The notes beneath the pieces were generated by a model, which worked only from the letters and a program-made list of their open reading frames with translations, was not told the origin of the DNA and did not search any database. This document shows, one piece after another, positions 1 to 6,303 of a stretch of 8,009 nucleotides of DNA. The stretch spans positions 1-8,009 of the forward strand of contig CAJPKC010000046.1 of NCBI GenBank assembly GCA_905370255.1. Reading direction: 5' to 3'. Source of the stretch: Streptococcus oralis. Lineage in GTDB: Bacteria; Bacillota; Bacilli; Lactobacillales; Streptococcaceae. Each line of letters opens with the position of its first letter. Positions within the stretch are counted from its first letter, which is position 1. The position numbers and the translations under genes were made by a program.

Positions 1-17
1 TAATTGCCGTTAAGGTC

Positions 18-812
18 ATGAGCATGTTCCGTCATGGGGCGGCGCCAATTGGTGCTGCTATAATCACGCCTTCTGTAATGTCGCTTTTCAATGCACGAAG
101 GAGAACCGGGAAATCTTGGTTTGGTATCGTTGCAGTGCTTATGATATTCGTGTTTTTGATGTTTGTATATATAATTATAGGTCTACCTGATAACGCACCT
201 CCACTTAAAATTGACGGAACTGAAATTCATCTTACAGAGACTAAGATTTCGGATTTGATAGACCAGGAGGGGTTTGAAATCTATGTGTCAAATGGTAGAC
301 ATGATTATCCTAATTATAATGATCTTTTGACAACGGGAAGTTATTCTAAATACCAAGGATCGGGGGTTAGCGTACCAAACGGCTTTAAGTCATATGACTC
401 AGCAGTTACGCGATCTACCTATCTTCTTGTAAAGAAGAATGTAGTTCTCGGATGTATAGGTGTTTACGGAGATAAGAGAAAGAATACGGAGCTGAAGGAC
501 TGTGTAGTTACGCAGGTTTGCTTCGATTCTGAGTGCACAGCTGTTGCCAAAAAATATGGAATTTCATATAATATAGATGGTATAGATTTGCTAAAGAAGC
601 TTGACGAAAACGAGTTCACGAAAGTATTTGGGAAAAAAATATGGCTGACTCCAAGCGAGCCAAGAGATGAATATTTGGGTCATTATGGCGTGCAGTGGGG
701 CGCAGGTAACAATGAATTCTTTTGGAATCATTATTTTATGAATTTAGACCTTGATTCGAATAATGATATAGTTAATTTTAATTTTAGTTCTAATATTGCA
801 GCAGAGCGATAG
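18..812 (+). CDS. Signal-anchored exported protein of unknown function (start uncertain, possibly partial at 5' end)
   Basis: I do not recognise this protein. Counting from the ATG at 18, a positively charged stretch (NARRRTGK, residues 25-32) precedes one strongly hydrophobic segment (about 35-55). About 210 mostly polar residues follow, so it reads as a signal-anchored protein with its bulk outside the cell. The outer part has four cysteines (146, 162, 168, 173), enough for two disulphides. The layout resembles Firmicute cell-surface proteins in which a 'G-x-E-I-x-L-x-E-T-x-x-x-D-L-I' stretch (67-81) is followed by a 'KDCVVTQVCFD' stretch and a 'FGK' turn; this is an impression only. The start is uncertain. 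The frame stays open to the window edge. AAGG at 12-15 suits the ATG at 24, whereas the ATG at 78 gives the tidiest signal anchor and lies just after a TGCTATAAT sequence. It is followed after 27 bp by a second membrane gene, probably in one operon. Confidence 0.65.
   Translation: MSMFRHGAAPIGAAIITPSVMSLFNARRRTGKSWFGIVAVLMIFVFLMFVYIIIGLPDNAPPLKIDGTEIHLTETKISDLIDQEGFEIYVSNGRHDYPNYNDLLTTGSYSKYQGSGVSVPNGFKSYDSAVTRSTYLLVKKNVVLGCIGVYGDKRKNTELKDCVVTQVCFDSECTAVAKKYGISYNIDGIDLLKKLDENEFTKVFGKKIWLTPSEPRDEYLGHYGVQWGAGNNEFFWNHYFMNLDLDSNNDIVNFNFSSNIAAER
56..64 (+). promoter_or_regulatory. Candidate extended -10 promoter (TGCTATAAT)
   Basis: TGC at 56-58 directly precedes a perfect TATAAT at 59-64, a full extended -10 element of the kind common in streptococci. 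No -35 is visible: 17 bp upstream reads GGGGCG. Initiation would fall near 71, leaving a leader of only about 7 nt before the ATG at 78 and no ribosome binding site. It could also be chance inside a reading frame that continues upstream. Confidence 0.3.
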
Positions 813-839
813 AAGAATTTGCAGGGATAATTAGGCAAA

Positions 840-1166
840 ATGAAAAAGAAAAAAGTACTAAGTAAGACAAAGTATGCTATTTATCTTCTGATGGTCCACC
901 TTATATGCATACTTTTCACTATAAGCAAAATAATGATACCTTCATGGGGGCACTGGTTAGAGACGACACGCTTTCTTTGGACAAGCTTTCCTACCTATGT
1001 ATGCGTGTTAATAGCCGTTTTCCCAATGATATGCTTTTGGCCATATTTGATTAGTGCAGATTTTAAGCCGGGTACAGCAAATACCTTGCTTGCGACTTTT
1101 GGTCTAATAGTAGGTAACGTGACTCTGATTTTGATATATACGACTATTTTGCACAAGGTATTATAG
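840..1166 (+). CDS. Small hypothetical membrane protein with three membrane segments
   Basis: This is a 108-residue protein of unrecognised family. A lysine-rich N-terminus (MKKKKVLSKTK) is followed by three hydrophobic segments, at about residues 12-33, 50-71 and 82-104. A short loop (GHWLETTRFLW) joins the first two and a turn (SADFKPGTAN) joins the last two. By the positive-inside rule the N-terminus should be cytoplasmic. The ribosome binding site is weak: AGG four bases before the ATG, with GCAGGGA further up. It begins 27 bp after the exported four-cysteine protein and ends six bases before a terminator, so the two are probably co-transcribed. A membrane partner or immunity-like role for its neighbour is possible, but nothing in the sequence demonstrates it. 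Confidence 0.65.
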   Translation: MKKKKVLSKTKYAIYLLMVHLICILFTISKIMIPSWGHWLETTRFLWTSFPTYVCVLIAVFPMICFWPYLISADFKPGTANTLLATFGLIVGNVTLILIYTTILHKVL

Positions 1167-1171
1167 GTATA

Positions 1172-1197
1172 AAAAAATCCCTTTATAGGGATTTTTT
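1172..1197. terminator. Bidirectional rho-independent terminator
   Basis: An 11-bp perfect stem (AAAAAATCCCT at 1172-1182 with AGGGATTTTTT at 1187-1197) closes a TTAT loop. It has T6 on the plus side and T7 on the minus side. It ends the two-gene plus-strand unit (stop at 1164-1166) and also lies at the end of the minus-strand gene tail, whose TAA stop (1183-1185) begins in the loop. Confidence 0.85.
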
Positions 1198-1326
1198 GAT
1201 TGCTTCAAGTAGCTCGTCATATTCTTCAAATGCTGGAACCTCTGGGTGATCCTTCTTGATTGATTCGATGCTTCTAAACAAGAATCCTTGTGGGTGTCTC
1301 CTTGAAAGAAGTCGGTTTAATCGACG
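1183..1326 (-). pseudogene. C-terminal remnant of an unknown gene, truncated at the IS remnant
   Basis: On the minus strand a frame ending with TAA at 1183-1185 stays open for about 47 codons up to the junction near 1327, and the same frame meets a stop at 1345-1347. The residues look like genuine protein: a basic start (RRLNRLLSRRHPQGFLFRSI), then KKDHPEVPAFEEYDELLEAI, ending in KKSL. That suggests an amphipathic acidic C-terminal helix. There is no start codon with a ribosome binding site, and where the protein-like stretch ends the plus strand becomes IS982-type transposase coding. I infer that an insertion or deletion removed the rest of this gene. I do not recognise the family; the fragment is too short to assign a function. 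Confidence 0.5.
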
Positions 1327-1652
1327 GTCAAGGCAGTTGATGACTTACTAGAAAATTGTTCTCAACCCTATGTTTTAGCTGATTTAGCTTATCTTAGCTA
1401 TGAACTCAGAGAACAGTTGAAACAGAAAGGTTACCATCTTTGGACGCCTTTACGTCAAAATATGGCAAGAGCTAAACAACATAATCATTGGAAACTAATG
1501 GCTATGAGACGGACTATTGAAACTCGATTTTCAGAACTTTGTGCTTTTTTTTGATGTCGAACAAACACCAGCTAGAAGGCTTAACAGGATTGCAGTTGAG
1601 AATGGAGCAAATTGTACTGACTTATAATCTTTGATACTTTGAGATTAACTAG
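1327..1652 (+). pseudogene. IS982-family transposase remnant (C-terminal third, multiply disabled)
   Basis: Plus-strand translation from 1327 (VKAVDDLLENC, then QPYVLADLAYLS, WTPLRQNM, AKQHNH and RRTIETRFSEL) matches the C-terminal part of IS982-family DDE transposases, keeping an Asp (LADLAY) and the Glu (TIET). The full enzyme is about 290 residues; only about 100 remain and the N-terminal part is absent. An in-frame TAA at 1318-1320 sits just before the match. Three further lesions are visible. A run of eight Ts (1545-1552) puts TGA in frame at 1552-1554. An extra base near 1577-1579 shifts the frame again before LTGLQLRMEQIVLTYNL. A TGA at 1632-1634 then interrupts what looks like NL-R-YFEIN, whose original stop is TAG at 1650-1652. 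This is a dead element; its terminal repeat could not be identified. Confidence 0.82.
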
Positions 1653-1841
1653 CACCACGAGTAAAAATCTATATCTTACTATCAATAAGACCTTAAATGA
1701 GTAGCAAAAAATGTACAATTGAACCACTACTTCTTCTGCACCTATTAGAGTAAAAATGTACAAATCAATTCCTTAAATCAGATGATGTTATGAACTAGAA
1801 AATATACAAAATAACACTTCAAAATAATGTACAAAATAAAA

Positions 1842-1873
1842 ATAAAGTACACTCCTTAAAGAATGTACTTTAT
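1842..1873. repeat. Perfect 10-bp inverted repeat (hairpin) carrying TGTAC arms
   Basis: ATAAAGTACA at 1842-1851 is the exact reverse complement of TGTACTTTAT at 1864-1873, separated by 12 bases that can themselves pair weakly. Read on the minus strand, the stem is followed by TTTTATTTTG, so it could act as a weak AT-rich terminator. As DNA it could instead be a dimeric operator. No intact gene directly abuts it. Confidence 0.55.
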
Positions 1874-2092
1874 GCTTCTAATTCAGTTGTATCAATAGTT
1901 TAGCTCACGTTAAGCCAATTGTACATAAACTTTTAGTTTTGCTAGTGTATAGTTTGTAACCAAAATTTTTTAGTTTTTCTTTTAATTAATTTATTATGAT
2001 TAAAATTTTTTATACTTTTTGCTAAATGCTCCTCCGTCGATCTTCAACTCTAGTAAATGTAATTCAAGTAAAATTTGATTCTTATTATCATA

Positions 2093-2120
2093 AAAACCAA
2101 ATCATATTTGATTTGGTTTT
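2093..2120. terminator. Terminator downstream of the CPBP gene
   Basis: A perfect 12-bp stem (AAAACCAAATCA at 2093-2104 with TGATTTGGTTTT at 2109-2120) encloses a TATT loop. The minus-strand side ends in a run of five Ts. It lies about 46 bp beyond the stop of the CPBP-family gene and is the most likely 3' end of the minus-strand transcripts from the right. Its symmetry would allow it to work on the plus strand too. Confidence 0.75.
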
Positions 2121-2166
2121 GGAGTTTTATATTTCATTTTATTAAGATGAAAGTTTACTAATACAA

Positions 2167-2910
2167 TCAGTTACGACTATACTCTTCTTTTTTATTCATT
2201 ACCATATAGCACGAAACTAAGATGACGAAGATTTTTATCAAGTAAGTTTCGTATTGATTAGAATCTATGGTTAGTTGAGACAAGACATTAATAATTGAAT
2301 GAGTCATTACACAAATCCAGAGATTGTTTGTTTTAATATAAAGTGCTGATAGTATCAAAGAATTTGTCAGTAATCCAATTAAAAACGGCGTCAATTGTAA
2401 TATTGCCAGAGAACCATCTATGTAAAAGTACAACAGATGCCAAATAGCCCAACTAAAAAAGGTTAAGATTGTTGAGAGGAAATACGGCAAATTTTCTTGT
2501 AAAATTGGTTGAAATACATATCGCCATCCAATCTCTTCTATTCCTCCAAATAAAATAAATTTGAAGAACATCAAAAAAGGGAGATACCAGCTAAATTCTA
2601 ACATTTTCCCACCAAACAATATGAAAGAAAAATCAAATACAATTAGGAAGAAAGATAATAAATAGTGTTTATAACTAGTATGAATGTTAAAAAAATCTTT
2701 TAAAATCTTCTTAAAATGAATATGAAAATATCGATTAGCAACAATTATTCCCCAAAGAGCTGAAGAAATTCCACCTAGAATGATTCCTGAAATAGTTAAT
2801 ACATTAGACTGAACAGAGTAACGATTCAATAGAAAGAAAACTAGACAAACTGATACTAATTGGATAAATGTTCCTAGCAAATATACCAAAATTGCCTTAT
2901 TTTTTTTCAT
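2167..2910 (-). CDS. CPBP-family intramembrane metalloprotease-like protein (Abi domain)
   Basis: A 247-residue, very hydrophobic protein with about seven or eight membrane segments. The three CPBP (CAAX protease and bacteriocin-processing) motifs are all present. Counting from the ATG at 2910: EEIGWR (E125, E126, R130), FFSWAIWH (H158) and HSIIN (H204, N208). These residues bind metal and form the active site in this family. In streptococci and lactobacilli such proteins often sit in bacteriocin loci as immunity or processing factors, but no bacteriocin gene is visible here, so the substrate is unknown. A TTG at 2925 is in frame, but the ATG at 2910 is preferred because GAAAGG lies seven bases before it. 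A perfect TATAAT (2931-2936) suggests its own promoter. No good terminator separates it from the ClC gene, so readthrough is also likely. A hairpin terminator follows. Confidence 0.85.
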   Translation of the reverse strand: MKKNKAILVYLLGTFIQLVSVCLVFFLLNRYSVQSNVLTISGIILGGISSALWGIIVANRYFHIHFKKILKDFFNIHTSYKHYLLSFFLIVFDFSFILFGGKMLEFSWYLPFLMFFKFILFGGIEEIGWRYVFQPILQENLPYFLSTILTFFSWAIWHLLYFYIDGSLAILQLTPFLIGLLTNSLILSALYIKTNNLWICVMTHSIINVLSQLTIDSNQYETYLIKIFVILVSCYMVMNKKEEYSRN

Positions 2911-2930
2911 AGAGAAACCTTTCAAAATAT

Positions 2931-2936
2931 ATTATA
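2931..2936 (-). promoter_or_regulatory. Candidate -10 box for the CPBP gene
   Basis: On the minus strand a perfect TATAAT lies 20 bp upstream of the ATG at 2910. No well-spaced -35 is present; TTTACA is about 20 bp further up. Transcription from here would give a leader of about 13-15 nt that begins almost at the ribosome binding site. It may simply reflect AT-rich sequence. Confidence 0.35.
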
Positions 2937-2971
2937 ACTTTTCGTAATAAAAATTATGTAAATCAACACTT

Positions 2972-4522
2972 CTATAAAAGCAAATCTTTTACTTTTCCAA
3001 TTTCACTTTTTGGAATCACGAGATGAATCATATCACCTAGATACATCCTTGTAGATCCATTAACTGTCTTACTTTTACCATTATGTACTTGGGTTGTGAT
3101 GAGTACGTTATGAGGTAAATTGAGTTCATGTACTTGTTTACCAGCTATTTTGTCTGATACTGGAATTTCAATTAGGGTAACTTCTCCATCATCAGTTGCT
3201 GATTCAGGTAACATTTTTTCTAGCATGGCTTCATAGACGGGCGCCCCTTTGAGCAGATCCATAACAATATAGGCAACTAGGGTCACCATACCTAAAGGCA
3301 TGAGATTACGGATATCTCCGACCATCTCAGTCACAAGAATCATAGCTGTCAAAGGTGCTTTTGAGATAGCACCAAAATATCCACTCATTCCAAGAATCAC
3401 AAAGATAGGAAATTGCTGTTGGCTAGCAAGGCCAAGATTGACACAAATAACACCGACCAGAGCACCAAGTAAAGATCCTAAAGCTAAAATTGGTAGGAAA
3501 ATTCCACCAGGAAGCCCACTTCCGTAACTGATCATGCTCCAGATAAAGCGAATGATAAAGTAAATTAAGAGAATTTGAAAACTATAATCTTGTTCTGTTA
3601 AGGATAAGACAACCTGATTGCCCCCACCAAGTATTTGTGGTAGAAATATTCCTACTGGAATGATTAGGATAAAAGCAAAAATTGGATGATAAGCTTTATT
3701 AATGTGAACCTTTTGGCCAATCCAATCATAGACTTTTCCGACATTCAGAACGGCTTTCTCATATAGATATCCAGAAACTCCAAGAAAAATCCCCATAACC
3801 AGATAAATCCAATATTGACTAAGACTCATTTGAGGAATATTATCAGGCATATCAAGCACAGGTGTTAAGCCAAAGATGAGAAGGGAAACAAAGTTTGCTA
3901 CTAGACTAGCAGCCAAGGTAGAAACCCAGAAGAATCGTGAAAAATGGTGATAGACTTCTTCTACTACAAATAATAACCCCGCAATCGGTGCATTAAAGGC
4001 AGCAGCAAGTCCAGCAGCAGCTCCACTCGCGATTAAAGAACGTTCTTCGACAGGGCTAGACTTGAGCCACTTAGCAATTCCTTTACCTCCAACAGCACCT
4101 AGTTGAATACTTGGACCTTCACGCCCGAGCATGAGTCCGCTCGCAATGGCCAAGATACCTAGAATGTATTTCTTCCATAGCACACTCCACCAATTGAGAG
4201 ACATGAGACCTTTTAACTCCGCTTCAACTTGAGGAATACCAGAACCTTTGATATCTTTTTCTGAGCGTGTTAATTTGGCACTAAGTAAGCAAATGAGGAT
4301 ATAAAACAATAAAATGATCAATAGATTCCGTATCAGATTCTCTTGGTCTTGATAAAATCCTTGAACGATATGAAAGCCTTTTTCGATCAAAAATCGAAAT
4401 GATCCTACAATAAGTCCTACGACTAATCCGACAATAATACCTCGCCCTACTTGAGCTAAGATCGTACTGGACGCGAAGGCAAATTCTTTCTTGGAACTAA
4501 GTATTTCCGATTGTTCCTCCAT
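2972..4522 (-). CDS. ClC-family chloride/proton transporter with C-terminal TrkA_C (RCK) domain
   Basis: A 516-residue membrane protein that moves chloride, probably in exchange for protons, across the cytoplasmic membrane. The ClC signature motifs are in order: GSGIPQ (93-98), GREGP (133-137, with gating Glu135) and GLPGGIFLP (336-344). Tyr430 (GAPVYEA) matches the central anion-coordinating tyrosine. The EE pair at 188-189 matches the inner proton-pathway glutamate of E. coli ClC, favouring an exchanger over a channel. GREGP and GSGIP also argue against the fluoride-specific branch. Residues about 447-515 look like a TrkA_C domain, a soluble regulatory module that may bind a ligand. AAAGGAG sits just before the ATG. 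It starts 15 bp after the rnhB stop, so it is the third gene of the rbgA operon. No strong terminator follows. Confidence 0.92.
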   Translation of the reverse strand: MEEQSEILSSKKEFAFASSTILAQVGRGIIVGLVVGLIVGSFRFLIEKGFHIVQGFYQDQENLIRNLLIILLFYILICLLSAKLTRSEKDIKGSGIPQVEAELKGLMSLNWWSVLWKKYILGILAIASGLMLGREGPSIQLGAVGGKGIAKWLKSSPVEERSLIASGAAAGLAAAFNAPIAGLLFVVEEVYHHFSRFFWVSTLAASLVANFVSLLIFGLTPVLDMPDNIPQMSLSQYWIYLVMGIFLGVSGYLYEKAVLNVGKVYDWIGQKVHINKAYHPIFAFILIIPVGIFLPQILGGGNQVVLSLTEQDYSFQILLIYFIIRFIWSMISYGSGLPGGIFLPILALGSLLGALVGVICVNLGLASQQQFPIFVILGMSGYFGAISKAPLTAMILVTEMVGDIRNLMPLGMVTLVAYIVMDLLKGAPVYEAMLEKMLPESATDDGEVTLIEIPVSDKIAGKQVHELNLPHNVLITTQVHNGKSKTVNGSTRMYLGDMIHLVIPKSEIGKVKDLLL

Positions 4523-4537
4523 AATTCTCTCCTTTAA

Positions 4538-5317
4538 TTATCTTTTACTAGTTTCTGAAACGATCGTTTTAATCGGTTCAAAACTGGTGCGATGAATAGG
4601 TGTGACACCGTGCTTTTCAATTCCTACGAGATGCTTAGCAGTTCCATAGCCAGCATTTTGAGCAAAATCATAGCCTGGAAATTCTTCGTCATAGTTAGCC
4701 ATGATCTTATCTCTGGTAACTTTAGCTATAATCGATGCTGCTGCAATAGATAAGGAATTCGCATCTCCTTTGATGATGGATGTCTGAGAAATCGGCAAGT
4801 CCAACTTCATAGCATCAATCAAGAGGTGCTCTGGTTGAGGTTCAAGTTGAGAGATAGCTTCCTTCATGGCTAGTTTCGTCGCTTCGTAGATATTGACTTG
4901 GTCAATGACATGATTGTCCATAATCCCAATACCGATTGCTAGGGCATTCTCTTTGACATCCTGAAAAATCTCCTCGTGTTTTTTCTTAGGAATTTTTTTG
5001 CTGTCATTTAAACCTTTAATTTTACAATTTTGAGGTAAAATTACTGCAGCAGCCACCACTGGACCAGCTAGCGGACCACGTCCAACCTCATCTACACCTG
5101 CAATTAGGTTAATCCCCTGAACGTAAAGTTCTTTTTCATATCGAAGCATAGCTTCTAAGCGAAGATTTTCATCCATTTCTGCTTGGATAGCCTTTTTACG
5201 CTTTTCAATTTCCTTTTGTACACCTGAACGAGAATCTTTTTCAAATTCCCTAAAAAAGGGACTTTCAAGATCAGTTATCTTTGCTAATACTTCTTTTATT
5301 TCTTTAATCGTTGCCAT
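4538..5317 (-). CDS. rnhB: Ribonuclease HII
   Basis: RNase HII cuts the RNA strand of RNA-DNA hybrids and starts removal of ribonucleotides misincorporated in DNA. The acidic active site is intact. Numbered from the ATG at 5317 (259 residues): D76 and E77 in [11 protein letters not shown]168 in LLIDAM and D185 in [14 protein letters not shown]. Conserved NAGYGTAKH and HRTSFEP follow. An extra N-terminal segment of about 65 charged residues, likely helical, is usual for the streptococcal enzyme but absent from E. coli RNase HII. An ATG at 5326 would add MIS. The ATG at 5317 is preferred because GGATGA lies eight bases upstream and streptococcal RnhB proteins begin MATIKEIKE. The gene overlaps the end of rbgA by 14 bp, pointing to translational coupling. 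Confidence 0.95.
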   Translation of the reverse strand: MATIKEIKEVLAKITDLESPFFREFEKDSRSGVQKEIEKRKKAIQAEMDENLRLEAMLRYEKELYVQGINLIAGVDEVGRGPLAGPVVAAAVILPQNCKIKGLNDSKKIPKKKHEEIFQDVKENALAIGIGIMDNHVIDQVNIYEATKLAMKEAISQLEPQPEHLLIDAMKLDLPISQTSIIKGDANSLSIAAASIIAKVTRDKIMANYDEEFPGYDFAQNAGYGTAKHLVGIEKHGVTPIHRTSFEPIKTIVSETSKR

Positions 5318-6155
5318 TGAGATCATCCAATGTATCTAAGGTATAGTTACCAAGTTTTCCATCACGAACTTCTTTGACAAAGAGATTGTAAAAACGATCG
5401 TAATCATCACGGAAACCAAGGATACGCGTCATATCCATGATAATTTCTGGAGCCTCATCGTCCAGATTCATTTGTTTAAAACGTTCTTGAAGCTTTTCAG
5501 GATAATGGGTTTTAAAGTAATTGAGACCGAAAATCGTTACCTCATCCATTGGAAGTAACTGATCCTTGATTGCTCCCGTAAGCGCAAGTTTGAGTGCAAC
5601 AGTTTCATCTTCAAATTTTGGCCAAAGAATACCAGGAGTATCCAAGATTTCCAAATCCTTATTGGTTTTAAGCCATTGCTGGCCTTTTGTCACACCCGGT
5701 TTATTACCCACTACGGCAATTTTCTTACCAGCTAAACGGTTCATCAGAGTTGATTTTCCTGCGTTTGGAATCCCAATAATCATGGTGCGTAAGGTTTCAA
5801 TTTGAATTCCACGTTCTCTTTGACGAGCAATCTTATCTGCCATGAGTTTCTTAGCAGCTTCCGTTACTACTTTTACTGTTATTTGTTCCTTAGAGTTGAT
5901 AGCAAGTGTCTGAATACCTTGTGATTCAAAGTATTGACGCCACTCTTTCGTTAATGCTGGGTCCGCAAGGTCTGCTTTGTTCAAAATCAATAGTCTTGGT
6001 TTATCTCCGATGATTTTAGTCAGCATCGGATTTTGACTAGACAAGGGCAAACGTGCATCTACTAAAACTGTCACAAAATCAACAAATTTTAAATTTTCCT
6101 GGACCTGACGACGCGCCTTGGACATATGTCCAGGAAACCATTGAATAGTTGCCAT
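5304..6155 (-). CDS. rbgA: Ribosome biogenesis GTPase RbgA (YlqF)
   Basis: A 283-residue cytoplasmic GTPase that acts late in assembly of the large (50S) ribosomal subunit in Firmicutes. The GTPase motifs are in circularly permuted order, the hallmark of this family: G4 NKAD (59-62), a G5-like INS (86-88), G1 GIPNAGKST (128-136), a G2 threonine in GVTKGQ (about 156), and G3 DTPG (172-175). The N-terminal WFPGHM (6-11) is also typical, as is the C-terminal helical region used for ribosome contact. The length equals the usual size. GAAAAGGAAAT precedes the ATG. It is the first gene of a unit with rnhB (14-bp overlap) and the ClC gene, driven by an extended -10 promoter about 60 bp upstream. Confidence 0.96.
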   Translation of the reverse strand: MATIQWFPGHMSKARRQVQENLKFVDFVTVLVDARLPLSSQNPMLTKIIGDKPRLLILNKADLADPALTKEWRQYFESQGIQTLAINSKEQITVKVVTEAAKKLMADKIARQRERGIQIETLRTMIIGIPNAGKSTLMNRLAGKKIAVVGNKPGVTKGQQWLKTNKDLEILDTPGILWPKFEDETVALKLALTGAIKDQLLPMDEVTIFGLNYFKTHYPEKLQERFKQMNLDDEAPEIIMDMTRILGFRDDYDRFYNLFVKEVRDGKLGNYTLDTLDDLNGND

Positions 6156-6211
6156 TTTATTTCCTTTTCTTCATACAAACTTATTCTATAAAACATAGAT
6201 GATTACTGACT

Positions 6212-6240
6212 ATTTTACCATATTTTGGCTATTTTTGCAG
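6212..6240 (-). promoter_or_regulatory. Promoter of the rbgA-rnhB-ClC operon
   Basis: On the minus strand, TGG followed by TAAAAT (6212-6220) forms an extended -10. CTGCAA (6235-6240) sits exactly 17 bp upstream as a weak -35. Transcription would start near 6205, giving a leader of about 50 nt before rbgA. It lies in the short gap after the pta terminator, where a promoter is expected. Confidence 0.6.
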
Positions 6241-6255
6241 ATGAATTATGTCTTT

Positions 6256-6276
6256 AAAAAAGGGGAATCCCCCTTT
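6256..6276 (-). terminator. Rho-independent terminator of pta
   Basis: Read on the minus strand, AAAGGGG pairs with CCCCTTT (arms 6270-6276 and 6259-6265) around a GATT loop, and the Ts run on to position 6256. It lies about 28 bp after the pta stop and ahead of the rbgA promoter, cleanly separating the two transcription units. Confidence 0.9.
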
Positions 6277-6303
6277 ACCAAGAAGGAAAGAGGGATTTCA
6301 TTC

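Larger units (their letters stand above)
1653..2166. other. AT-rich intergenic stretch, no intact gene
   Basis: About 510 bp between the transposase remnant and the CPBP gene with no convincing intact reading frame. It contains four TGTACA palindromes (1712, 1757, 1828, 1920), a hairpin built on the same motif (1842-1873), an 11-bp direct repeat AAAATTTTTTA (1962 and 2002), a short protein-like minus-strand frame (2000-2092) and the terminator of the CPBP gene (2093-2120). Part of it may be the outer end of the old insertion sequence. I saw no BOX or RUP elements and no RNA gene. Confidence 0.6.

Noticed and set aside
1545..1552. Run of eight Ts as a programmed frameshift site in the transposase
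   Set aside because: IS982 transposases are encoded in one frame as far as I know, and the second frameshift, the TGA and the missing 5' part point to decay.
1581..1763. 60-residue minus-strand open frame
   Set aside because: It lies antisense to the transposase remnant, has no ribosome binding site, and its sequence is the complement of the readable transposase C-terminus.
1653..2166. CRISPR array, BOX or RUP element in the AT-rich gap
   Set aside because: The TGTACA repeats are too short and irregularly spaced (45, 71 and 92 bp) for a CRISPR, and no BOX or RUP sequence was recognised.
3300..3527. 75-residue plus-strand open frame
   Set aside because: It is antisense to the conserved ClC gene with no ribosome binding site; a shadow frame.
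2972..4522. Fluoride-specific (CLC-F) transporter
   Set aside because: The motifs are GREGP and GSGIP as in chloride ClC proteins, and no fluoride riboswitch-like leader is seen ahead of the operon.
5566..5805. 79-residue plus-strand open frame
   Set aside because: It is antisense to the GTPase core of rbgA; a shadow frame.
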